From positions 1,135,501 through 1,199,500 of the forward strand of contig JAYKKM010000010.1 of the NCBI GenBank assembly GCA_035772405.1: 64,000 bases of DNA. The letters run 5' to 3'. The position numbers and the translations under genes were made by a program. The notes beneath the pieces are model-generated. The model was not told the origin of the DNA, did no database searches, and worked only from the letters and a program-made list of their open reading frames with translations. This DNA is from Chrysogorgia sp. JL179-B06. Lineage: Eukaryota; Cnidaria; Anthozoa; Scleralcyonacea; Chrysogorgiidae. Positions 9,342 to 17,307 of this stretch are shown piece after piece; the stretch's first letter is position 1; the number at the start of each line of letters is the position of its first letter.

Positions 9342-10076
9342 ATGACTCAAGCCCGAGAAATCAGCGAAGAAGATATTGCCAACATGTTGAGAACAGCCTT
9401 TATCAGTGTGCCCACCCTACAAGGCGCCTCTGGACCTATCGTCTTAAACGAGTACTTCTCAACATACACAATGTTCGACCCCGACCCTGAAGGGCCACCA
9501 AAACGGCTTGGCTCTCAGATCCGCCATACGAGGTATCTTCTCGACGCTTGGATCGATCTTCGAGAGGAGAGAGCCAACGAGCTCGCTGGTGTGTTAGCTG
9601 GCATAATCCCTGTGTGGTGTTACTCACCATTCAAACACCTTATGTTAGCGAGTGGTGTCTACTTGAACAACCCTTGTGAGTCCACAGCTACATTACTCGG
9701 TAGTTTCCTCCAAGTGCTCTTAGCGACCCTTATGTGGAAACCATGCCCAACCAAAGCCAAAGCGTGGCTAGATCTCGCCGCAAACCGCGACGTTCACGTT
9801 TGCAAGGTTGGGTGTAACGAGATACTGGGTGCGGATGATATCAGGGACCACGTACTCTCGCCCGCCCACAGACACTTTGCGAGAGACGAAAACGCGTACG
9901 CCTGTCACCCATGTGGTGTGGTCACCAACGACCCACTGTATCGCTTGAGACATGAGAGCTCGAAGTCCCATCTTGAAAACTTAGAGCTCCAGCGGATATT
10001 TAACAACGAACAACAGTTGCCGCAACAGGAGAGAACATTTCTCTGGAGGTATAGTAACCATGAAGAAAATCGGTAA
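9342..10076 (+). CDS. C2H2-type zinc-finger protein, 244 aa
   Basis: The N-terminal two thirds has no recognised fold. The C-terminal part holds two finger-like units: CKVGC...H...H (about residues 154-176) and a matrin/U1-like CHPCG...RHESSKSH. The ATG follows GTATAACATA. Its 3' end overlaps the thymidine kinase start by 17 bp, so the two are probably co-transcribed. A nucleic-acid-binding role is inferred from the fingers. Polinton 2 has a broken copy (59150-59857) and Polinton 3 has none. Confidence 0.8.
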   Translation: MTQAREISEEDIANMLRTAFISVPTLQGASGPIVLNEYFSTYTMFDPDPEGPPKRLGSQIRHTRYLLDAWIDLREERANELAGVLAGIIPVWCYSPFKHLMLASGVYLNNPCESTATLLGSFLQVLLATLMWKPCPTKAKAWLDLAANRDVHVCKVGCNEILGADDIRDHVLSPAHRHFARDENAYACHPCGVVTNDPLYRLRHESSKSHLENLELQRIFNNEQQLPQQERTFLWRYSNHEENR

Positions 10077-10629
10077 ACTAGAAATCGTGATTGGTCCCAT
10101 GTTTGCAGGAAAAACAACCGAGACTCTTCGCAGGTTAGTCACGTTAAGTAAATCAGGGCTCAAAGTCCTCTACATGAACAACACGGGTGACACTAGGCGA
10201 ACTGACCACGCGTTCTCCACGCATCGTCAGACCATTGTCGTTGGATCAGACAGTTTACCTGCGAAGTTAATCACCAACCTTCCAAGCTCTTCCGAGATAG
10301 CTGATTATGACGTCATTGGTATTGATGAGGGTCATTGGTACTCTGATCTGTCAGTTACCCGTGAATACATTAGAGCTGGCATTCACGTCATTATTTGTGG
10401 TCTCATAACAACGGAGCATTTAAAAAGACTTGGTGAACTCGACACACTGTTCCCAGTGGCAGACGACATCACATTTCTAAAAGCGTATTGCGCCGTTTGT
10501 CGTGACACTTACGGAACAACCGTTGAAGCGCCATTCAATTGGAGATACAACCCAGGACCGTCATTCGTTGGTGGTGCTGAGCAATATCGCGCAGTGTGCA
10601 GACGTCACCATCCTTCCACACAAAATTAA
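10060..10629 (+). CDS. tk: Thymidine kinase, type II (TK1-like), Polinton 1
   Basis: 189 aa, the usual length of a compact TK1-type enzyme, which phosphorylates thymidine to dTMP for DNA synthesis. Visible motifs are the P-loop GPMFAGKT (residues 12-19), the IDEGHW motif matching the TK1 IDEAQF box (about 88-93), a zinc-binding CAVC pair (about 145-148) with a second Cys/His cluster at the C-terminus, and the lasso-like region before it. It overlaps the upstream zinc-finger gene by 17 bp and converges with the Bro-N gene. It would supply dTTP for element replication in non-dividing cells. That role is inference. Confidence 0.92.
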   Translation: MKKIGKLEIVIGPMFAGKTTETLRRLVTLSKSGLKVLYMNNTGDTRRTDHAFSTHRQTIVVGSDSLPAKLITNLPSSSEIADYDVIGIDEGHWYSDLSVTREYIRAGIHVIICGLITTEHLKRLGELDTLFPVADDITFLKAYCAVCRDTYGTTVEAPFNWRYNPGPSFVGGAEQYRAVCRRHHPSTQN

Positions 10630-10867
10630 GGGTGTTCTCGGATACCCCACTTTTTTAAATTTAGACATTGGTCACATGAAGCGTCCAATGTACCGTAGAA
10701 ACATTTTTTCACACAGTGGTCAGAAGGTTTGTGAAATAAAGAGAGAAAGTTTCGCAGACACCTTTATCGAGTTAAAAAAACGTCTTTAAAAAACGCTAGA
10801 GCAGTTGTCACCTCAAGTGTCGTCTCAACAACGAGAACGAGTGCTAACTCGACTTATTACTCGCTGT

Positions 10868-11635
10868 CTAAAAAGTCTCTTTACAATAGCGTCTCTCATG
10901 GTTACTCAACGCTGATTTATTTTTAAATTTACGAAGGCAGTGAGAGCACTGAAACCCAACGTCAAAGAGATATTTTATTACCGTGGTAATAGCGTCGTCG
11001 TATGAGTCGCACAAGAGTGTTAGATAACCAGCGGATTTATATCTGAGCAACAGAGACTCCTGCTCTTTGGACGTCTTACCTGTACCACCTGGGTTCTTGA
11101 ACTCAATCACAAGCCCGCTATGCTGTCGGTTTGCGTTGGCAATAATCAAGTCAGGTGTTCCACGTTGGTAACCTTTTTTCCACGAATTTATTCTTTTACT
11201 CGAAGTGTCTTGATTTTCACCACAAGCAGCTACCAAAATAGCTTCTGGATAATATTTCCTAAGAAAACCAACGACTTTCGTGTGAAGGTCGAACTCAGTG
11301 ATCATTACGAATTGATTGTGTTTGAGACCAACGTTAGCTAAACTTTTTTTAACGCTTGGTAAAACTTCTGAGTGCACCCACCTTCCAAAGTGTTTCGCGC
11401 GCTCCATTTTACTTGAGAACGTCAATGAGTAGACCCCAAGTTCGTTGATAAATGAGGCCTGCTCTATCTTCATTTTGCAGTCAGGTTCGACGTGGTCGTT
11501 GACTGCATCTTTTGGTCGAGCATAACCTAGAGCGCTCGCGACTTCTTTCGCTTTGAACCATATTTCACCGTTGTGATTAACCGTCGTGATTTGGTGACCG
11601 TCGAAGTCGAATAATCGAAGCGCTGTGGAGGTCAT
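10868..11635 (-). CDS. Bro-N / VRR-NUC-like nuclease / zinc-finger fusion
   Basis: About 255 aa in three parts. Residues 1-95 form a Bro-N DNA-binding domain (VWFKAKEVASALGY-type core, INELGVYSL). Residues about 115-215 resemble a VRR-NUC PD-(D/E)XK nuclease, with RGTPDLII, LVIEFKNPGG and a following KEQ. The C-terminus has a C2H2 finger (CSHC...H...C). I chose the ATG at 11635, after TATAATATAGTG, over the upstream 11674 because the homologue at 57788 aligns there. The likely role is DNA binding and cleavage. The real substrate is unknown. It converges with thymidine kinase. Confidence 0.85.
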   Translation of the reverse strand: MTSTALRLFDFDGHQITTVNHNGEIWFKAKEVASALGYARPKDAVNDHVEPDCKMKIEQASFINELGVYSLTFSSKMERAKHFGRWVHSEVLPSVKKSLANVGLKHNQFVMITEFDLHTKVVGFLRKYYPEAILVAACGENQDTSSKRINSWKKGYQRGTPDLIIANANRQHSGLVIEFKNPGGTGKTSKEQESLLLRYKSAGYLTLLCDSYDDAITTVIKYLFDVGFQCSHCLRKFKNKSALSNHERRYCKETF

Positions 11636-11663
11636 CACTATATTATAGCCCTGCAAAAAAAAA

Positions 11664-11804
11664 CTACTCGACATAGGTGTCAGGTTTTTTATAGATCTGG
11701 TTTGTTGTGTACCAATGCAGCAAATACGTTTTATTAGTCCTCAGTTTTCTACGTCGTCTAAAAAAGTTTCTAACGTTACGAACCAGCTTTCTAAGCCAAC
11801 CCAT
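11664..11804 (-). CDS. Small arginine-rich basic protein, 46 aa
   Basis: Starts MGWLRKLVRNVRNFFRRRRK and is strongly basic throughout its first half. A related 54-aa frame sits at the same place in Polinton 2 (57576-57740), sharing RKLV-R-VR-F-RR and a WYTT-Q-YK block. Conservation in two diverged copies supports coding. The composition suggests a DNA-condensing core peptide or a nuclear-targeting peptide, by analogy only. Confidence 0.7.
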   Translation of the reverse strand: MGWLRKLVRNVRNFFRRRRKLRTNKTYLLHWYTTNQIYKKPDTYVE

Positions 11805-11812
11805 TACATAAC

Positions 11813-12022
11813 TTAAGTCACGTCTCCTACCACTCCCACGGTGTCTGATTCTGCGGGTAACATAATAGGTTCGCCGTAAGTCTTTTTAGACCTCATACCA
11901 ATCTCAGCGTGGAGCTCGAGAGTAACGTCACCGCGACCAAATGACCCACCAGCTTTGAACATGTGGTCAGTCGTCTTATTTATCTTATATATTTCATGAG
12001 GTCTCGAAATACACGCTCCCAT
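11813..12022 (-). CDS. Predicted N-myristoylated small protein, 69 aa
   Basis: Begins MGACISRP. Gly2 with Ser6 fits the N-myristoylation pattern MGxxxS, and Cys4 could be palmitoylated. The rest is short and polar, with a conserved KTTDHMFKAGGSFGRGD block. The homologue at 57334-57543 keeps MGACVSRP. It starts one base before the end of the fibre-like gene and lies downstream of it on the same strand. A peripheral membrane or virion-assembly role is inferred. No homologue is seen in Polinton 3. Confidence 0.8.
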   Translation of the reverse strand: MGACISRPHEIYKINKTTDHMFKAGGSFGRGDVTLELHAEIGMRSKKTYGEPIMLPAESDTVGVVGDVT

Positions 12023-12973
12023 TTACTTTACACCATATTCCTTCATCATTTCTCCACCCATGATTATGATGTCTCGGTTTGTCATGTAACCACTCACGAT
12101 TTTCACACCGTAGAATTCTATCAACGATGGGTGTGCATAGGGCGCTAGTGGTATTCCTGGTCGGTGTATTCCAAAAATCGTTCCGTAGGGTGTGCCTATC
12201 TTTTTCATATTTGCTATGAAGTCTGAATCGGTCGACTTAACGTTGTTGACTCTGACGTGTGAATTGTCCATTTGCCAGTGTATCGATATCATATGTATTT
12301 TACTTATGTCAATACTACTCGGAATAGTGCATATGCTCTCCATTGCTGGGATGCTACCACCATACGCGAGTCCATTAGTCATACCAGTCTTGTACCCTAT
12401 GAACTTATCCCACTGACCATCGTCGTTCGATATAATTGTCTCCCAATTTGATCCAGCGGTTCTCATTGGTAACCTCACCACAACAAAAATAGAGAGATCA
12501 CACCATTGCATACTCGGGCAATTAAAATGGAGACCTGACTCAAGTGGGATTGGTGTTAACACGGGGGATAGAAAACTTTGACTTACACCGCTGATGCCGA
12601 CAATAGGACCATAAGCCGGGTTGTTTTGCACTAATTTACTTGTTTCACCAATGGCTTTCACTTTGTTTGAACCATTGGTGTGAAATTCCACGTTTTTCAA
12701 GGCGTGTGTGCTAACGTTGAAGTCGAGCACAAGATTATACGACTGACTCTTGAGGTAGCCTGACAGCAATTGCTCTAGAGTTCTTTTGTTTGTGGCGTCT
12801 GAGTCATCGACTGGGTCTGCTACGTTTTTTATTGCTGAGCCTTGCATGTCTATTATTCCAGACATCCTCCCACCGGTCGCACTTAACTTAGGATCTTCAT
12901 CCAGATGCCTTTTCGTTCTCTTTAGTATTTTATCGTGAGGGTCGTCAGACTCATACCCATAGTTTAGACTCAT
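12023..12973 (-). CDS. Fibre-like protein with LamG/jelly-roll-type domain, 316 aa
   Basis: Residues about 30-75 resemble the connector motif of phage tail fibres (GGRMSGIIDMQGSAIKNVAD, then a D-S-D-A-T-N-K-R segment). The rest looks like a concanavalin/LamG-type beta sandwich ending in EFYGVKIVSGYMTNRDI, typical of the last strands of that fold. A surface fibre or receptor-binding role is inference from this architecture. Homologues are a broken copy in Polinton 2 (39353-40241 plus 57266-57333) and a shorter one in Polinton 3 (49508-50251) that lacks the connector. Confidence 0.7.
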   Translation of the reverse strand: MSLNYGYESDDPHDKILKRTKRHLDEDPKLSATGGRMSGIIDMQGSAIKNVADPVDDSDATNKRTLEQLLSGYLKSQSYNLVLDFNVSTHALKNVEFHTNGSNKVKAIGETSKLVQNNPAYGPIVGISGVSQSFLSPVLTPIPLESGLHFNCPSMQWCDLSIFVVVRLPMRTAGSNWETIISNDDGQWDKFIGYKTGMTNGLAYGGSIPAMESICTIPSSIDISKIHMISIHWQMDNSHVRVNNVKSTDSDFIANMKKIGTPYGTIFGIHRPGIPLAPYAHPSLIEFYGVKIVSGYMTNRDIIIMGGEMMKEYGVK

Positions 12974-12975
12974 TA

Positions 12976-14466
12976 CTACTTCAAGGTGTATTTGGTTAAC
13001 AGATAACCAGAGACTGCTGAGAACCCTAAGATTATCGCCAGCGTTGTCGTGGTGTCTGACTCACTTGAGGTGGTGGCCACTGTTTTTCTCACAGGAAGTG
13101 GTGTCACGTTTTCTTGGTAAACTTTTTTAGCCACAGTCGTTGGTACCACCACCACACTTTCTTGGTGAGCTTTTCTCCTCACAGTCGTTGGCGCTACTAA
13201 GTTAGTCACCACATTTTCTTGGTGGACTTTTTTAGCTGTAATTGTTGGTGTTGTTGCATTCAAGCGAGTGTTCACTCCAAATTTCATGGACTCTGTGGCA
13301 ATCTTTAATAAGTTGTTGTACCCAGCGATTTTATTCTTGAGTATCACCACGTTGCTTGGCATTAACCATGTACTTGGCGACACCGCGAGATTTTGGACAA
13401 CGTTGGTGTCTCTAATCGATTTGTTCATGTTGAGAATCCACGTCGATACGTCGTAGTTGATAACACTGTCAGCGAACAACTTTCGGAACTCTTGTTGGGT
13501 TTCTAGACTTCCTGCAGAGCCACCAACGACTGATACACGTGTTCTCGCTTGCGCACCAAGTGTGGAGTACACAAAGGCTTCTATGCTTTGATTTAGATAT
13601 TGCAACCCAATGTTGGTAAAACCGTCTGACAATCGCGCGACGTATCGTTTATAATCGTTCTGAACGTCGTTGAGTGTGAACACTCTGGATTCGCCTAAAG
13701 TGCCATCGCTCAGGACTTTACTCCGGTAGTAATGCTTTTTGGGAATCTTGGAAATCTTACCATACAATTCGGAGGCGTTAAATTCTCTACTTATTGATTT
13801 CATGGTCTCACCACCTTCCATTCTTCTGAGAAGTCTTCTAATGGTGAAGTACAAATGAAATCTCATTACACTTGTGACCACGGGGTGAACTTCTTGTGAC
13901 ACTGATAAATGTTGCAATGACACCCCACAACAGAAACTCGCACAATACGTTGCAAACACAACACGGTAGTAAGATTCGTTGTCATCCCACTCTGATTTTG
14001 TCTTTGACGTGGTGATTTGTAAGACTGGTAGCTTTGACATGAAGTAGCTACTCTGGTTAACAAAAACTTTGAAGTTGTTCACTGGATAATTTAACACGTT
14101 TTCCGTTGGGTAGCCATCCCAAAGTCCCCAGTGGTTCTTGCGACCTTTTGGTAGTGGTTGGATAGTTCCACCACCTTGCCATATTATTGGGAACTTACTA
14201 TTGTGTAGCCACTTCCACATGCTTTTATCATTTTTGAAGGTTGCGCTGGTTATGTCTGTGCTAAGGATGTCGTTGTTTCTGAAATATATGTCGACACTCG
14301 TGATCTTACCATCTTGCAAAATATTTGGATAGAACTCAAATTTGCCTAGAGTAGCGTGGGGGTACTTTTTGATGAGGTCTGCCTTTGCGTCGTGTGCAGC
14401 CTTCGATGTGTTAGCCATCGCGCGTTTGTAGTACTTTCCATAGTAATCACGAAGGGCTTTCTGCAT
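12976..14466 (-). CDS. Conserved 496-aa protein with C-terminal membrane anchor
   Basis: No known family is recognised. It has a conserved N-terminal block (ALRDYYGKYYKRAM), a large soluble region shared by all three Polintons (including NVLNYPVNNF and WLMPSNVVILKNKI-type segments), then a low-complexity stalk with three copies of an AKKVHQENV-like unit and a final membrane segment (TTLAIILGFSAVSGYLL). A structural virion role is inferred from its linkage to the penton gene, with which it shares a divergent promoter of 21 bp. Homologues are at 32677-39350 (interrupted) and 47908-49365. Confidence 0.8.
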   Translation of the reverse strand: MQKALRDYYGKYYKRAMANTSKAAHDAKADLIKKYPHATLGKFEFYPNILQDGKITSVDIYFRNNDILSTDITSATFKNDKSMWKWLHNSKFPIIWQGGGTIQPLPKGRKNHWGLWDGYPTENVLNYPVNNFKVFVNQSSYFMSKLPVLQITTSKTKSEWDDNESYYRVVFATYCASFCCGVSLQHLSVSQEVHPVVTSVMRFHLYFTIRRLLRRMEGGETMKSISREFNASELYGKISKIPKKHYYRSKVLSDGTLGESRVFTLNDVQNDYKRYVARLSDGFTNIGLQYLNQSIEAFVYSTLGAQARTRVSVVGGSAGSLETQQEFRKLFADSVINYDVSTWILNMNKSIRDTNVVQNLAVSPSTWLMPSNVVILKNKIAGYNNLLKIATESMKFGVNTRLNATTPTITAKKVHQENVVTNLVAPTTVRRKAHQESVVVVPTTVAKKVYQENVTPLPVRKTVATTSSESDTTTTLAIILGFSAVSGYLLTKYTLK

Positions 14467-14487
14467 ATAATATACCGTATGTTATAC
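14467..14487. promoter_or_regulatory. Compact divergent promoter, 496-aa gene / penton
   Basis: Only 21 bp separate the two start codons. The gap holds overlapping TATAATATA and GTATGTTATA sequences on the two strands. Polinton 2 keeps the arrangement (32651-32676), and Polinton 3 has an equivalent 22-bp gap (47886-47907) with AAATAAA before each ATG. Confidence 0.6.
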
Positions 14488-15189
14488 ATGACGCGAAAGT
14501 TGACAGTATTCATTGAAGGTGTGGAAAAAGTTGTGTCCTTTGACAACGCGATGATGGTCATACACGACAACCCGTACATTGTGGTCAAGACAGCCACTGT
14601 GTTTTGGGACTACCATAACACGACAAATGACGACAGCATTCAGGTCTTTACGCTGGATGACTCTAGGGTCGGCTCTTTTAAAAAGATTAAAGTGGGTGAG
14701 GGGTACTTCAGCTTCGATGCATTGGTCAAAGTTTTAAAACATGAGTCTAACGAGCGTAAGGTGGATCTTGAGATAGAGAAACTAGTGCCCACAGGCAAGT
14801 GTAGGGTCAAGGTTAGTAGTTCAGCTGTGTTAGACACCCTTGGGCCTCTACTTGGTTTCGCGAAGGGTGAGGTGATTCAGAATGACTCACAGTGGCACAC
14901 TAGCCCGAACGAGGTCGACATGTATAGAGGTCTGAAGTACATAGAAGTTTCGTGTGACATTGTTGAGACGGATAGTAACGTGGGTATTGATGGGAAGCGT
15001 AGCGATGTGATCACAACGTTGCCAATACCTACCGAACAGTCATTGAAAGGGTCAGTGCAACGCCATGTAGACATTGAGTCAAAGGTGGGCATTAAAAAAG
15101 GTGTTTACTCAAGTATGACGTTTCGCGTCAAACCAAATAACGGTGGTCTCAAAATTGGCGCGGTGTTATTGGAACTGTATATTGTGTGA
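14488..15189 (+). CDS. Minor capsid (penton-like) protein, Polinton 1
   Basis: 233 aa. It matches the Polinton minor capsid type, a single jelly roll that fills capsid vertices. Signs are the GPLLGF motif with a following W-H-x-S-P-N-x-V/I-D segment, then MYRGLKYIEVSCD, and the fixed place beside integrase. I chose ATG 14488 because the Polinton 3 homologue begins MVKLSVFLENG. An upstream in-frame ATG at 14479 is possible. The stop overlaps the short gap before integrase (ATG 15195). Confidence 0.85.
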   Translation: MTRKLTVFIEGVEKVVSFDNAMMVIHDNPYIVVKTATVFWDYHNTTNDDSIQVFTLDDSRVGSFKKIKVGEGYFSFDALVKVLKHESNERKVDLEIEKLVPTGKCRVKVSSSAVLDTLGPLLGFAKGEVIQNDSQWHTSPNEVDMYRGLKYIEVSCDIVETDSNVGIDGKRSDVITTLPIPTEQSLKGSVQRHVDIESKVGIKKGVYSSMTFRVKPNNGGLKIGAVLLELYIV

Positions 15190-15194
15190 ATTAT

Positions 15195-16298
15195 ATGGAA
15201 CTTGGTGTGGAAACAGAGCAGGGGTTGAGAGACATTTACTATAATCCTAAGACGGGGTACACTGGTGCAGAGAGGTTGTATCAAAGTGCATTGGGAGACG
15301 GATTGAAAGTGACTAGAAAAACAGTGAAAGAATGGTTGACAGCGCAGGACACCTACACTAGGTACAAACCCATTGTGAGAAGGCACAAGTTCCGTGCGAC
15401 TTTTGTTGGATTTCTTGGTGAAGAGCTCCAAATGGACTTAGTGGACATGAGTAAGTATTCAAAACAGAATGGTGGATATTATTGGATATTGACAGGTATT
15501 GAAATATTGAGTAGATACGCTTTTGGCATTGCAGTTTATAGAAAAGACACTAAGAACATGACTAAGACTGTTGGAAAATTGCTGAACGACTTCAAAGATC
15601 GGTTTGGGACCACACCTAAGTTAGCACAATTCGATGATGGACTTGAGTTCTACAACGTTGGTGTGAAAAGTTTGCTGAAAAAACATGGTGTTGAATATTT
15701 CAGCACTAAGAGTGATAAAAAGGCTGCTGTTGTTGAGCGTTTTAATAGAAGTCTCAAGAGTATTATGTGGAAGTACTTTTACACCCGTGGAACGTACAAA
15801 TGGATTAACGTTCTCGACCAGTTTGTGAGCAATTATAATAGCAATGTGAATCGAAGCATTATGATGAAACCGAAGGATGTCGATAAGTCAAATGAAGCCG
15901 AAGTGTGGACCACTTTGTTTGGTCATCATTTTGCAGACACCCCATTGCCAAAGTTTAGAGTTGGTGAGTCAGTGAGAATTAGTAAGTACAAGAGTGTGTT
16001 CACAAAGGGCTATGAAGCCAACTTCACTGAAGAGCTGTTTAAAGTGGTGAAGGTTACTCGTGGCGATCCGAATGTGTACGAAATTGAGGATATAAGCGGT
16101 GAACAGATTATTGGTAAATTTTATGAGCAGGAATTATCGCTGGTTAATAAGAAACCTGATGACGATGTGTACAGAGTTGAAAAGGTGTTGAAAAGAAAGA
16201 AAGTCAGAGGGAAGAAGATGGCGCTGGTCAAATGGTTGGGTTATGAGAGCAAACATAATTCGTGGATACCAGAAAGCGATATTCAAAATGTGAGCTAG
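15195..16298 (+). CDS. int: Retrovirus-like integrase with chromodomain, Polinton 1
   Basis: 367 aa. A DDE-type rve core has D in MDLVDM, D in QFDDGLEF and E in VERFNRSL, so the triad is complete. The C-terminus is a chromodomain (VYRVEKVLKRKK, then LVKWLGYESKHNSWIPESD), which in related integrases binds modified histone tails and steers insertion. The enzyme would join the element ends to host DNA, giving 6-bp duplications. Start: ATG 15195. A GTG nine bases upstream is not needed. Confidence 0.95.
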   Translation: MELGVETEQGLRDIYYNPKTGYTGAERLYQSALGDGLKVTRKTVKEWLTAQDTYTRYKPIVRRHKFRATFVGFLGEELQMDLVDMSKYSKQNGGYYWILTGIEILSRYAFGIAVYRKDTKNMTKTVGKLLNDFKDRFGTTPKLAQFDDGLEFYNVGVKSLLKKHGVEYFSTKSDKKAAVVERFNRSLKSIMWKYFYTRGTYKWINVLDQFVSNYNSNVNRSIMMKPKDVDKSNEAEVWTTLFGHHFADTPLPKFRVGESVRISKYKSVFTKGYEANFTEELFKVVKVTRGDPNVYEIEDISGEQIIGKFYEQELSLVNKKPDDDVYRVEKVLKRKKVRGKKMALVKWLGYESKHNSWIPESDIQNVS

Positions 16299-16304
16299 TG
16301 TAAT

Positions 16305-17249
16305 ATGGCTGAAGGCGGCTTCGACGACCTCGAGACGGAGGGCTCTAATGAATACAAAGATCTCACTGACGATGAACTAGAGTATAGTTACGAAAAAGCC
16401 ATTCAAGAGCGCAAGCTAATTGGGGGTGATCCAAACGCCTCAATGTTTAGGATAACTAGACTAACTAAAGTGATGGGTGGACTAAAAGTCGAGCGTAATA
16501 GAAGACTTCGTCAACGTATGTGGAGGTTTTTTAGTGATCCCACAACGCGGACTAGTGACAACGTAAAAGACCGTGAAGAAGACGCGAGGAGTATGCCATT
16601 GTTAGACACCACACCCACAGAGCACGAGTCGATACCTGGACTAACACCAAATGAGAACCGTGAATTGAATGGTGCGCTCAACCCAAGTGTGGTGCCTGAA
16701 TCAAGAACAGGTGACACTGGTGCACTACAAATAGAAGCGGATCACTATCAAGAAGCGATAGGCGAAACGAATGAAAGAATAGCAGAGCTCGCAGTAAAAG
16801 ACCTCACGGTTGAGGAGCACGAAGAGTTCATCAGTCTAGCTGAAAGAACGATTGGACTTGAAGAGGCTAGAGACACGACTATCGAACAGCGACAAGTGGA
16901 GGAAGTTAGAGAGCAACAGGAAGTCGATATTGACAGATTGCAGAAGTTCAAGAAGTGGGCTAGAGAAAATATGGTTGGGTTGAGTGCTTTAGCGATTTCA
17001 GTAGCTGCGATTATAACAACCATTATTATCGCTGGGAGGTCTAATGTTATGAATGGCGCTATGACCACGAGGTCGTTTGCACAGGCTGTTAAAAACGCGA
17101 TAATGAGGATGGGTCCATGGGCTGTTGGATTGGCGAACTTAGTTTATGACGCGCTGGTGACAGGCGCAAAGGGCCTCGCTTGGTTAGCTCAAAATCTGTG
17201 GGTGTTTGCGGTGACATTCGCGTGGCTTGCGTACAATTATTTAAACTAA
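16305..17249 (+). CDS. Acidic coiled-coil membrane protein, copy 1 (314 aa)
   Basis: Starts MAEGG and has an acidic N-terminus, a conserved NENREL-GALNPS...ESR-GD-GALQI block, a charged coiled-coil segment, then hydrophobic glycine/alanine-rich segments (LSALAISVAAIITTIIIAG, MGPWAVGLANLVYDAL and a final WLAQNLWVFAVTFAWLAYNY). The function is unknown. Linkage to integrase and capsid genes and conservation in all three Polintons suggest a virion membrane or minor structural protein. It is tandemly duplicated (see 17308-18681). Confidence 0.8.
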   Translation: MAEGGFDDLETEGSNEYKDLTDDELEYSYEKAIQERKLIGGDPNASMFRITRLTKVMGGLKVERNRRLRQRMWRFFSDPTTRTSDNVKDREEDARSMPLLDTTPTEHESIPGLTPNENRELNGALNPSVVPESRTGDTGALQIEADHYQEAIGETNERIAELAVKDLTVEEHEEFISLAERTIGLEEARDTTIEQRQVEEVREQQEVDIDRLQKFKKWARENMVGLSALAISVAAIITTIIIAGRSNVMNGAMTTRSFAQAVKNAIMRMGPWAVGLANLVYDALVTGAKGLAWLAQNLWVFAVTFAWLAYNYLN

Positions 17250-17307
17250 AAGCAAACGTAACTTATGGACGCCGGAAAGTGACGCTCAAAATGTGAGCTA
17301 GTGTAAT

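Noticed and set aside
10676..10789. A 37-codon basic frame after thymidine kinase (MKRPMYRRNIFSHSG...)
   Set aside because: Polinton 2 has no counterpart in its corresponding gap. Too short and unsupported.
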